51,561 nucleotides of DNA from a virus, in the IMG/VR virus record IMGVR_UViG_3300037245_001095, positions 1 to 51,561 of that record; one strand, given 5' to 3'. A program made the position numbers and the translations under genes. How positions within the stretch are numbered: position 1 is the first letter of the stretch; each line of letters starts with the position of its first letter. Under the pieces are notes generated by a model, which saw only the letters and a list, made by a program, of their open reading frames with translations, was not told the DNA's origin and ran no database searches. Below are positions 8,619 to 16,445 of this stretch, one piece after another.

Positions 8619-9722
8619 TTAGTCAAGAACAAGATGCCCCATAATCTTAATACGATATCTACCTAATAGTTGAAGATCATCCTGAGTATATTTAACAAAT
8701 GAATCTAATGTTGAGCCATCTAATTCTATAACAACACCAAGTTTATCTTCACCACCTGAAGTCTTTCTTACAGCTAATGAGAAATCTCCACCACCACCTG
8801 AACGAGTTATATATTCAACGTCGTATGCAGAAGCTCTCCAACCACCATTGTCAAATACAGCTAAAGCATAATATGCAAAAACAGGATTTTCAAAACCAAA
8901 ATATTCACCATTTGTTAAAGCTGTTAAATTACCAAATTTACCATCGTCACCGCCAGAAGTCATAATCATATCAATAATCATTCTTGTTAAATGCCACTTT
9001 TGACCATTAGGTGGATATGTTATAAATTTAATTGGTGAAGCAAAGGTACCTAAAATAGCCATATTAACATTGACACGTTTTGAAAACTCAACTTTAGCAG
9101 AGTCTAAGTCATGGGCAATTGGTGGTGTTATTGATATATCATTACCATCAACATCTACAACAGCATGCTGACTAAATCTTGTACCAAGAACTCCAGGTAA
9201 TGAGGTATCAACATAATGTATATTTAGATATTCTTTATTTGGTGCAGCGAGTACACTGAACCCGTGTCCAGCTTCAAGAGTTAATATATTTGTACCTCTT
9301 GTTGGTGTTCCAGTAATAACAATATCATTTAATTCTTGATACATAAAATGTTCAACTGAAGGTGTTGATTGATCTTGTCTATTAGTATCAACATTATTAT
9401 GAACAGTACCAATAATAATCTTACCAGTATCAGCTGAATCTCTATCACTATTTGCACACATAATATAAATATCAATAGGTTCTGACGATTTAAATTCTTC
9501 ACTCTGACTTAAGTCAAACATTCGTACTGCTTCATCAGGTATGACACCTGCATCAGTATCAGTTGGCTTTGTTGGAATATCAGGAGCATCTTCACCAGAT
9601 AAGCGATATGTATAATAATAGTATACAGTACTGATTGCTGAACTTAATTTTATACCTTTAATCCCTGATGCAATCTTTACCCATTGCCATTCAGGTATGT
9701 TTGTTACTACTGGATTTGCCAT
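8619..9722 (-). CDS. Virion-associated protein, likely tail or receptor-binding component
   Basis: 367 residues, the last gene of the late operon. It starts MANPVVTNIPEWQW with AAGGAG 7 bases upstream. The sequence is rich in beta-forming residues, glycine and threonine (TGTPTRGTNILTLEAGHGF and similar), typical of tail fibre or host-contact proteins. It has no catalytic motif that I recognise. Its position after the lysis genes and far from the capsid genes fits an adhesion or decoration role, but this is inference. Confidence 0.55.
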   Translation of the reverse strand: MANPVVTNIPEWQWVKIASGIKGIKLSSAISTVYYYYTYRLSGEDAPDIPTKPTDTDAGVIPDEAVRMFDLSQSEEFKSSEPIDIYIMCANSDRDSADTGKIIIGTVHNNVDTNRQDQSTPSVEHFMYQELNDIVITGTPTRGTNILTLEAGHGFSVLAAPNKEYLNIHYVDTSLPGVLGTRFSQHAVVDVDGNDISITPPIAHDLDSAKVEFSKRVNVNMAILGTFASPIKFITYPPNGQKWHLTRMIIDMIMTSGGDDGKFGNLTALTNGEYFGFENPVFAYYALAVFDNGGWRASAYDVEYITRSGGGGDFSLAVRKTSGGEDKLGVVIELDGSTLDSFVKYTQDDLQLLGRYRIKIMGHLVLD

Positions 9723-9743
9723 AACTTACTCCTTAATTTTTTA

Positions 9744-10229
9744 TTAAAAAACCTTAAACGCAATTATAGTAAGACCAATTGCTGATATAATGCTAATCAC
9801 TAATCCAATATTATTCTTCAGTTCTGCTTTCTTTATTTCTCTGTCTATATCCAAAAGCGACGTCCTCAAGTCTGATACTGAGCCTAATAATCTGTCGCCC
9901 GTATTCTTCAAGCTGACGTACTCCTCCAGTAATTTGCTCGAGACTGTTGCTAAGCCATTCGCTTTCTGCTCTAACGAACTCAGCAGTCGATTTACTTTCT
10001 GTTGAAATGTCGCTAGCCGAGCTTCCAACTGTGGCAACTTTATCAATAAATCTATTAACGTCAGTTGTGTATTGGTTGATAAGACGTTCAACTCCAGTGA
10101 AATCTCCCCAAGCTCCATTGTAAGTTCCGCGTATGTTGGCAACATTGGGTCTGCCGATAGCATACCAACAAATACCAAGGACAAAAGTAGTAAGCAGAAT
10201 AGTAATAAGATATTTCTTAAACATTTCAT
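9744..10229 (-). CDS. Membrane protein with coiled coil and C-terminal TM, overlapping spanin-like gene (frame 1)
   Basis: 161 residues: a leucine-rich N-terminal hydrophobic segment (about 5-22), a long heptad-like region (about 60-130, e.g. LEARLATFQQKVNRLLSSLE), and a C-terminal TM segment (about 140-160). Two membrane ends joined by a coiled coil resemble a unimolecular spanin, but there is no clear lipobox cysteine. It starts 5 bases before the 137-residue gene in another frame, both using CGGAG at ATGAAATG. The locus is unusually GC-rich for this genome, consistent with dual coding. It could instead be the shadow of the other frame. Confidence 0.5.
   Translation of the reverse strand: MKCLRNILLLFCLLLLSLVFVGMLSADPMLPTYAELTMELGEISLELNVLSTNTQLTLIDLLIKLPQLEARLATFQQKVNRLLSSLEQKANGLATVSSKLLEEYVSLKNTGDRLLGSVSDLRTSLLDIDREIKKAELKNNIGLVISIISAIGLTIIAFKVF
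9811..10224 (-). CDS. Spanin-like inner-membrane protein (Rz-type), nested in another frame
   Basis: 137 residues with an N-terminal TM segment (about 5-23, KKYLITILLTTFVLGICWYA), then a hydrophilic region with a helical C-terminus (RQLEEYGRQIIRL) and a charged tail. An N-terminal anchor followed by a periplasmic helix is the plan of i-spanins, which disrupt the outer membrane after endolysin action. It lies entirely within the 161-residue gene in a different frame and starts at the second ATG of ATGAAATG, about 10 bases after GGAG. Context is a holin-like gene directly upstream. Function is inferred. Confidence 0.6.
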   Translation of the reverse strand: MFKKYLITILLTTFVLGICWYAIGRPNVANIRGTYNGAWGDFTGVERLINQYTTDVNRFIDKVATVGSSASDISTESKSTAEFVRAESEWLSNSLEQITGGVRQLEEYGRQIIRLSIRLEDVAFGYRQRNKESRTEE

Positions 10230-10426
10230 TTCTTCTCCGACGATTTTCTCATATCATTTATAAGTGTAATCACACCTTTGACAACATTCACACCAAGATA
10301 AACCCAAGCTATTGTAACCCATTGATCACCTGTTATTAATTTTAAAAACAAACCAACTGTTGCTATTGTAAATACAATAAACTTTTTAGGCAACACTTTG
10401 TTAAAAAAGAAGTCTATATTTTTCAT
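10226..10426 (-). CDS. Holin-like small membrane protein
   Basis: 66 residues with two hydrophobic segments (about 17-32 and 36-55) and a basic tail RKSSEKK, the layout of class II holins that perforate the inner membrane. GAGG precedes the ATG. Its stop overlaps the first start of the dual-frame spanin-like pair (AAATGA), so the three proteins are translationally linked. Holins have little sequence conservation, so the call rests on topology and context. Confidence 0.6.
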   Translation of the reverse strand: MKNIDFFFNKVLPKKFIVFTIATVGLFLKLITGDQWVTIAWVYLGVNVVKGVITLINDMRKSSEKK

Positions 10427-10429
10427 AAT

Positions 10430-10873
10430 TTAATCCTCAATAAATATATATCTGTAATCAATAATACGACCAATTCGAGCTGTTTTTGAACCGTATTGTG
10501 AATAAGAATCAAAGGTCACATTGTCATTAAGAGCAACAATAACAAAATGTTCAACTACTTTATTACGTTCTGTGACACGTCTGAATCTTGCAATACGGTA
10601 CATCCATTTATCATCTTTTTTAACACGTTTGCCATAGACTTTTTTACCCATCTGACCACTTGTGATATGTAGAACCCCGGCCACGGCACCTTTAATCATT
10701 GTAACTTCTTCACCAACAAGTCCAACATTTCGACATAAGGTATAGACATTATTAACATCAGAAACTGACAAGCTAAGTCCAGATTTAAGTTCATATAATC
10801 TTGTGACGTCTAAAAAATAACATCCCCATTCTGCTAAATCAGGATGTATACCATCTGTTTTTTGATAAATCAT
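10430..10873 (-). CDS. DUF261-like papain-fold cysteine peptidase; endolysin candidate
   Basis: 147 residues. The N-terminus reads HPDLAEWGCYFLDV, with Cys18 in a GCYF motif, and the C-terminus has EHFVIVALNDNVTFDSYS, giving a candidate catalytic His and Asp. This Cys...His...Asp order resembles papain-like cell-wall peptidases, and the GCYF and HFV patterns recall DUF261 proteins known from Borrelia plasmids. Holin-like membrane proteins on both sides suggest that it degrades peptidoglycan. No peptidoglycan-binding domain is visible. It overlaps the upstream gene by 4 bases. Confidence 0.55.
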   Translation of the reverse strand: MIYQKTDGIHPDLAEWGCYFLDVTRLYELKSGLSLSVSDVNNVYTLCRNVGLVGEEVTMIKGAVAGVLHITSGQMGKKVYGKRVKKDDKWMYRIARFRRVTERNKVVEHFVIVALNDNVTFDSYSQYGSKTARIGRIIDYRYIFIED

Positions 10874-11163
10874 TTTTTCATACCTCTCTCAACAAAATAG
10901 TTAATCATACGAGTTGACATTGCTTCAACATTCTCAACAGAGGCCCTAAGACTGATGACATTTAATTCAATCTCATGATCTTTTTCTTTAAGTAATTCAA
11001 CATCTTCTCGTAGTTTAGTTAGTGTGCTAATCTCTACTGTTATTTGTACAAGCTTTTCATCCACTTTTTTAGACCGCCTTGAACTCGATATTGTAAACCA
11101 TATTACAATAATCAAAGCAAGTGCCCCGGGTCCATAGTTGTATAATACTGCAATAAAGTCCAT
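10870..11163 (-). CDS. Membrane-anchored coiled-coil protein in the lysis cassette
   Basis: 97 residues with one TM segment near the N-terminus (about 12-26, GALALIIVIWFTI) followed by basic SSRRSKK and a long coiled coil (VDEKLVQITVEISTL and on). The topology suggests an accessory holin or antiholin. AGGAG precedes ATG, and the end overlaps the endolysin candidate (ATGA). Exact role unknown. Confidence 0.6.
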   Translation of the reverse strand: MDFIAVLYNYGPGALALIIVIWFTISSSRRSKKVDEKLVQITVEISTLTKLREDVELLKEKDHEIELNVISLRASVENVEAMSTRMINYFVERGMKK

Positions 11164-11173
11164 TTATATTCTC

Positions 11174-11380
11174 CTATTTTTTCACTAACATTTCATCTTC
11201 ATAAATGTATCCACCATTGTCAATATCTTCTGGTAATTCTTTACCCCAGGGATACCATTTTAAACCAGTTGCGTCTTTTGGCTTTTCAAGTGCTCTTGAC
11301 CATCCCATGTAAGAATTATCTTCTGTTTTAATCAGTATAAAATTATATTCAATCGGTTCTATTACATCGTATCCGTCCAT
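11174..11380 (-). CDS. Small acidic protein of unknown function
   Basis: 68 residues, MDGYDVIEPIEYN at the start, preceded by AAAGGAG. Rich in Trp, Tyr and acidic residues, with no motif recognised. It lies between a tail gene and the lysis cassette in the late operon. Confidence 0.6.
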   Translation of the reverse strand: MDGYDVIEPIEYNFILIKTEDNSYMGWSRALEKPKDATGLKWYPWGKELPEDIDNGGYIYEDEMLVKK

Positions 11381-11392
11381 TTTATTTCTCCT

Positions 11393-12613
11393 TTAAGTTA
11401 TTGTAATTACAGCTTCACTCGCAATAAGACTCATAGCAGGTGTTGTATTTGTCATGCCTGTAGAAATCCCTGTTTGATTTATTATACAGGTAATCTCTTT
11501 TCCAAAAATTACCACATTACTTATAGTGAATGAACCTATAACAGCAGATAATACACCATCTAAACCACGAAATCTAAAAGTATTTCCGGGGATGATTGTT
11601 ATTCCAGTTCCTCGTTTTGGTATTTCAGGCCATATAAAAGATAATCGTAATTGATCGTCATTACTTTCTTTGTACGCCTGAATTGTTGCAAGACTAAAAG
11701 CCCCTCCCTGACCTCCCATTCTCATCTCTTCTCCTGCTTCAAGGAATGTTCCTGCTGTTATTCCATCGGGGAGTGTAGGAGTATCATCAAGGTATGGCGT
11801 TACAAGAAAAAATCCTTTTTGTCCACTGCCTCCAATATTTCCTCTAATCTGAGTCAATAATGTTAATGTTGTAGATACATCAACATTTACCTGAATCTTA
11901 AATCCTGCATTTGAGACACTATCTGATTTCGCAAGTCTTACTCCAATAATTCCTATCAAACTAAATGACGATCCATTGGCAGATCTATCAACAATTTCAA
12001 TAGATGTATTATTTTTTGTTCTTGCAATTCCTCCACCTGTTACAGCTACACGAAAAGAAAAAGTACCTTGTCTTGCACTTCCAAGTATATGAGTGGAAAA
12101 TTCTGCTTGACATGGTTCACCAGTATTACCGGTAGTCTCCGCAATGGTATACCATCCATCAACACTCAAAGTTCCTGATATCAATTCCTGTGAATCGATT
12201 CGTCCTGAAGTGAAAGAACGAGGATTGATAAGACCTATTACTATTGTTTCCCAAGAAGCAGCAATACGTCTGAAACGACCAGTTTGACCAGATGTTACAA
12301 TCACAGAACTAGCATCAGTTGTGATAGTAATATTATCAGTCACATGCGTATTTGTAATCTCAACTTCATTACCATTAACTGCAAGAAAGATTTGTGTTAA
12401 ATCATAATTAGTATTTGTTTCTATTTGAAGAGTATCAATAAAAGGTAATGCTGTATATACACTACCACCATCGCCTCTTTTACGAGGGTCTCGAATGGCA
12501 TCAGTTATACCAGTAGCAATTACTTCTTGTCCAATACCAAGAATAGGATTATTACTTGTTAAAGTTGCTTGAGTTTCTTTAAGTTTTAATAGTACAATAT
12601 CTTCACTAGCCAT
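11393..12613 (-). CDS. Tail/baseplate structural protein
   Basis: 406 residues with beta-rich, Thr/Gly/Ile-rich composition and no enzymatic motif. It begins MASEDIVLLKLKETQ after GGGAGG and overlaps the upstream tail gene by 8 bases. Its location directly after the large tail-tip gene points to a distal tail or fibre component. I do not recognise the family. Confidence 0.55.
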   Translation of the reverse strand: MASEDIVLLKLKETQATLTSNNPILGIGQEVIATGITDAIRDPRKRGDGGSVYTALPFIDTLQIETNTNYDLTQIFLAVNGNEVEITNTHVTDNITITTDASSVIVTSGQTGRFRRIAASWETIVIGLINPRSFTSGRIDSQELISGTLSVDGWYTIAETTGNTGEPCQAEFSTHILGSARQGTFSFRVAVTGGGIARTKNNTSIEIVDRSANGSSFSLIGIIGVRLAKSDSVSNAGFKIQVNVDVSTTLTLLTQIRGNIGGSGQKGFFLVTPYLDDTPTLPDGITAGTFLEAGEEMRMGGQGGAFSLATIQAYKESNDDQLRLSFIWPEIPKRGTGITIIPGNTFRFRGLDGVLSAVIGSFTISNVVIFGKEITCIINQTGISTGMTNTTPAMSLIASEAVITIT

Positions 12614-14513
12614 ATATACCCTCCCACACGGTGCTGTATGGTCTCTCTCTTAATTTAATTCTATTTACTTTTAATGCATAATCTGGTTGTTTACTTACTA
12701 CTTGTCCACGTACTAATCCAAAATATATATCGCCAATTTCTTCAATAGTTACTGGCGAAATTACCTCTTGATACTTCTGTACTGCAGTTATTACTTCTTG
12801 CTTTGTTGGAGCACTTGCAATAACCTCAAAGAATACAAGATTATTAGTAAACTTCTTTTTTAATAATATTAAATTGACATTTATTACATCATATAGTTTC
12901 AAGTCTAAATACTGCTGGCCCATTAATTCCAATTGAAAGACTTTACGAATCTTAAAATAATCTTCAGCTTGAATTACTGCGCGATCAGTTGCCTCTGCTT
13001 CTGTCTCCAGGCCACTATCTTTATTATAGACTGTCTCTATTTTATACTCAGCAAAAGATTCATCAAAATAAGTTAAATCTTCAACACGTGGTGCTGTATC
13101 ATTTAATATTGATTTATTATAACCAATATATATTTTATTAAAAACATCTTCTCTGTTTGACTCAGCTTCAACTTTTGCAGGATCTTTTATATGAATCGTA
13201 GGTACAGTTAATTCAACATCACGATTTGGATTATCAACTCTTATTGTTCTTTTATTATCTGCTGTATTTGTATATCTAAAACCAACAGAAGATAACGCTT
13301 GTACCTCTCTTATCCACTCATAAATATCTTTAGTTATATCCATATATAATGAAACAGGCGCCAAGAACACTTCTTCAAGTTCCCATTCAGTTGTATCATA
13401 TCCTGAACTATCATATGGTAATCCTAACCATCGCGCATTCATATCTTTTATAGGATCACTACCATATGTGGTCACAATACCTTTTATATGAGCTTTAACA
13501 GGCAATGAGTTATAAGTACTACCACTAACTGCTTTCGCATCAGGTACTGTCACAATTCCAGTAGCCCAGTTGACACTTATACCAGTATCTTCAATCCAAA
13601 CATCATTTGAATCCTTAACATATACTGTAATATCTGCTAAGGTAGAACCTATCAGGACTTCAAGAAATTTAAAGTCTGCATCAGTACCTGCATCTATTGC
13701 ATTTTCATTGATACATAACCCGGGCACATCACGAAGTGGCCCATAACCAAAAGGTAAAGTCTTACCAATATTTGTATCACCAAGATCAGGATAATCATCA
13801 ACATTCAAAATTATAGAAGGCACTTGAGCAGTTAGTGTCTTTCTCACATCTTGAATGTCAACTTTAAATTCAAATGCAGAGAAGTTATAATCTTCCACAA
13901 AATACGTGGCCCGTTCTATAAGATCACCATATTCATCGCCATCTTCACCAGTTTTAATAGCAACTTTATTTCCATATATTGGTGTATCTTTAAATTGATT
14001 AAAGAACCTACTATTATTATCAAAAACTAAAGTCTCAATTATAAAAGATAATTGGTCATAGTTAAACTTATCAACACTTGTCAGAATACTTGGAAAAGAA
14101 ACTAATAATGGTCTAAATGTTCTACCTTCAAAATATCGCACACGATCATTTGTTAAACCTATAGATACGCCATAATCAAAATTAGCATCAATATAATCAA
14201 GATTATGTAAGGGATTAAGATGAATATATAGTATTTGATTTGTAGCATCCCAATAAAAACTTTGGTTATCACTTTGCATATCTGTAATAGAATCTTTTGT
14301 AGTATAATTTATATTATTTTGATATACAACACCAGTAACAATTGTTCTTGATGTTAGTGGTTCTATAACACCAAATGTTGTAGTCCAGAAGTCAGCTATT
14401 TCTTCATTAGCTGCACCATAATAGAATTTAAATGCTATAACTCCTGGCCATTCTGACGGTGCATAAAAATCTGAGATTTCTGCCAGTCTTGTAATTTCTG
14501 CTGTTGTAAACAC
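12606..14513 (-). CDS. Large tail-tip/baseplate protein
   Basis: 635 residues starting at GTG (MFTTAEITRLAEI), with GGAG 6 bases upstream. The protein has repeated beta-rich segments and a middle section around GKTLPFGYGPLRDVPG typical of siphophage tail-tip (hub) proteins. It follows the tape measure and distal tail genes, where the hub normally lies. No lysozyme or peptidase motif is visible. The family name is uncertain. Confidence 0.55.
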   Translation of the reverse strand: MFTTAEITRLAEISDFYAPSEWPGVIAFKFYYGAANEEIADFWTTTFGVIEPLTSRTIVTGVVYQNNINYTTKDSITDMQSDNQSFYWDATNQILYIHLNPLHNLDYIDANFDYGVSIGLTNDRVRYFEGRTFRPLLVSFPSILTSVDKFNYDQLSFIIETLVFDNNSRFFNQFKDTPIYGNKVAIKTGEDGDEYGDLIERATYFVEDYNFSAFEFKVDIQDVRKTLTAQVPSIILNVDDYPDLGDTNIGKTLPFGYGPLRDVPGLCINENAIDAGTDADFKFLEVLIGSTLADITVYVKDSNDVWIEDTGISVNWATGIVTVPDAKAVSGSTYNSLPVKAHIKGIVTTYGSDPIKDMNARWLGLPYDSSGYDTTEWELEEVFLAPVSLYMDITKDIYEWIREVQALSSVGFRYTNTADNKRTIRVDNPNRDVELTVPTIHIKDPAKVEAESNREDVFNKIYIGYNKSILNDTAPRVEDLTYFDESFAEYKIETVYNKDSGLETEAEATDRAVIQAEDYFKIRKVFQLELMGQQYLDLKLYDVINVNLILLKKKFTNNLVFFEVIASAPTKQEVITAVQKYQEVISPVTIEEIGDIYFGLVRGQVVSKQPDYALKVNRIKLRERPYSTVWEGIYG

Positions 14514-14516
14514 TTA

Positions 14517-15077
14517 TCACTCCATTATTGCAATCGACTTTACATTACTACCATCATATATCAACAATGGTGTTTCTCCAGCTTCCATTAAAGGTATTGC
14601 TCTTATAGCTGTTCCATTATAGTATCTTAATTTTTGATTTGTTAAATCTGCCTGATCAGCAATAATTACTGTACCATCTGCTAATTTCATTTGTAATTTA
14701 CCAGATGAGTCATAGCCCATTGCAATCATACTATATGTTTGAGTAAAACCATTATGTGACGCATCTACTTGAATCACGTGACAAACAACTCGTATTCCTT
14801 GTATTTTTTTACCAAGAGGATAAGTATAAGTTTTCTTGCCAGATTGGTCTGTAGAACCTAAGTATATCCAATTGTCTTCATATTTATAATAAAAATCCTG
14901 TGAAGCATCATTAGCTTCAAGACCACTCTGGGCTGCAATAAATGAAACATAATCTACATTGTGTGCAATTGCAAATGTTATAGTCCCTGTAGCAATATCG
15001 TCATAAGGGTTAGGAGCAGTTGGTCCAACATATGCATATGAATTATCATCACCATCATTTCCATAGGTTGGACCCAT
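14517..15077 (-). CDS. Tail-associated protein; start uncertain, possible frameshift with upstream lipoprotein frame
   Basis: 186 residues from ATG at 15077 (MGPTYGNDGDDNSYAY). There is no good ribosome site before this ATG. The upstream frame (15235-14978) reads MATDYARAPVI just before this point and then becomes low-complexity, as if the true protein switched frame here. The C-terminal half contains repeated KLADGTVIIAD and LRYYNGTAIRAI-like beta segments seen in tail proteins. Either a frameshift joins the two frames or translation starts here by coupling. Confidence 0.55.
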   Translation of the reverse strand: MGPTYGNDGDDNSYAYVGPTAPNPYDDIATGTITFAIAHNVDYVSFIAAQSGLEANDASQDFYYKYEDNWIYLGSTDQSGKKTYTYPLGKKIQGIRVVCHVIQVDASHNGFTQTYSMIAMGYDSSGKLQMKLADGTVIIADQADLTNQKLRYYNGTAIRAIPLMEAGETPLLIYDGSNVKSIAIME

Positions 15078-15235
15078 ACTATAACTGGTGCTCGGGCATA
15101 ATCTGTCGCCATATCTATATCCTCTTCATCTTCAACCTTAATTTCATTATATATAAAAGTATTTATATCTACTCTATTATTACAAGATACAATTAACATA
15201 CTTAATATAAATAAAAACCTAAACTTCTTAAGCAT
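14978..15235 (-). CDS. Small lipoprotein-like N-terminus in the tail region
   Basis: 85 residues from ATG at 15235. The start MLKKFRFLFILSMLIVSC is a good lipoprotein signal with cysteine 18 as lipidation site. After about residue 55 the sequence becomes Met/Leu-rich low complexity (MEMMVMIIHMHM), which looks like out-of-frame reading of the next gene, overlapped by 100 bases. It may be a short lipoprotein or the N-terminus of a frameshifted larger protein. Confidence 0.45.
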   Translation of the reverse strand: MLKKFRFLFILSMLIVSCNNRVDINTFIYNEIKVEDEEDIDMATDYARAPVIVWVQPMEMMVMIIHMHMLDQLLLTLMTILLQGL

Positions 15236-15737
15236 TTGATCTAAACCAAATTTGACCTGCTACTGGTGAACCTGGATCAGAAGTTAAATCAGCTAACTGA
15301 ATTGTATTAAATGTTGGATTATCTGTTATGTATGAATATCTGCTATTTGCAATTGATAAGTCACCAACTAATATTGCTTTTGTTTCATCAAAAATATACA
15401 AATTATCAGAACTATCATAATAACCATTATATATTTTATTCCACGTCACACCACTTAAATTAGCAACAAATGCAAAATCTGCTGTTGCTCCACTATCACC
15501 ACTATTAGGTATTAATTTTACATAATCACTTGGTGTTCCAGTAATTGCAGTATCACTATCTGTATGATATACAACTCCCTCAACTTGAAATGTTGCGCCT
15601 AATGGGATATTACTACCATCAACTTGTAATGGGTCATTTAAACTCAAGAAAGCTTTAGCTACAAGATTTATAATCTTTGCCCAGTCACCTGATACAGGAT
15701 TTGGTGTAGTTGGATAATCTACTCTATTACAAGCCAT
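15228..15737 (-). CDS. Tail-associated protein of unknown function
   Basis: 169 residues starting MACNRVDYPTTPNPVSGDW after GGAGG. The C-terminus includes DPGSPVAGQIWFRS, a motif I associate with phage tail-fibre-linked proteins. Positioned two genes after the tape measure. It overlaps the lipoprotein-like frame by 8 bases. No catalytic residues are evident. Confidence 0.55.
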   Translation of the reverse strand: MACNRVDYPTTPNPVSGDWAKIINLVAKAFLSLNDPLQVDGSNIPLGATFQVEGVVYHTDSDTAITGTPSDYVKLIPNSGDSGATADFAFVANLSGVTWNKIYNGYYDSSDNLYIFDETKAILVGDLSIANSRYSYITDNPTFNTIQLADLTSDPGSPVAGQIWFRSNA

Positions 15738-16445
15738 TTAACGTGCCTCCATTACTGATATAGCAAGATCAGTAAATTCATTTATTTCACTTTCTGATAT
15801 ATCAGAATCAAATATTGCATACATAGGTTTCTTTGTTGTATCTTCATGTCTATCAAGCCAGAACCCTTTACCCTTATGAACATAGTCATAAGTTGCAATA
15901 AAAGCATCAGCTTGAACTTCTGTAAGTTTATTCATTGCAATAGGAAAACCTCTGAGTCTTATACCAGTATTAAATAATACTTGTCCGCCATCTGTTTGTG
16001 CAAATAATGATGTGTCTTTATGCTCAATTTTTATTGGCTTACCAACATTATGAAGTTGTGTATAATTACCACATGAAAAACCACCAAGAAATGCTGCACT
16101 AACTGCACTTACTAAAGATATCTCAACCGATCTTACAGTTGTTAATTCAGTAATATATTGTTTTACTTCAGTACCAGGAAATGCTATTACAGTTGTACTA
16201 AGTACTCCACCACCACTATCTTTAAACACAACAGTTATTGACGAAAGATTATGATAACCTAAAAAGAAACTATCAACTGAAATATCTGCAGCCCATGTGA
16301 CTGTAATTACTGAACTTGCTGCAGATGCTTGTGTGATATCTTCGAGCATATTAGCATAGATATTTGCCACAGGATAATTACCATCAGGATTTGTCATTGC
16401 AATTGAACTATTTTCTTCAATCATATTTCTTGTTAATATTCTCAT
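15738..16445 (-). CDS. Distal-tail-like protein
   Basis: 235 residues, beta-rich, starting at the stop of the tape-measure gene (ATGA overlap). Features include a Gly-rich FKDSGGGVLSTTV loop and a C-terminal segment on DRHEDTTKKPMYAIFD. The gene immediately downstream of a tape measure is normally the distal tail protein, and size and composition fit. Sequence alone does not prove it. Confidence 0.55.
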   Translation of the reverse strand: MRILTRNMIEENSSIAMTNPDGNYPVANIYANMLEDITQASAASSVITVTWAADISVDSFFLGYHNLSSITVVFKDSGGGVLSTTVIAFPGTEVKQYITELTTVRSVEISLVSAVSAAFLGGFSCGNYTQLHNVGKPIKIEHKDTSLFAQTDGGQVLFNTGIRLRGFPIAMNKLTEVQADAFIATYDYVHKGKGFWLDRHEDTTKKPMYAIFDSDISESEINEFTDLAISVMEAR

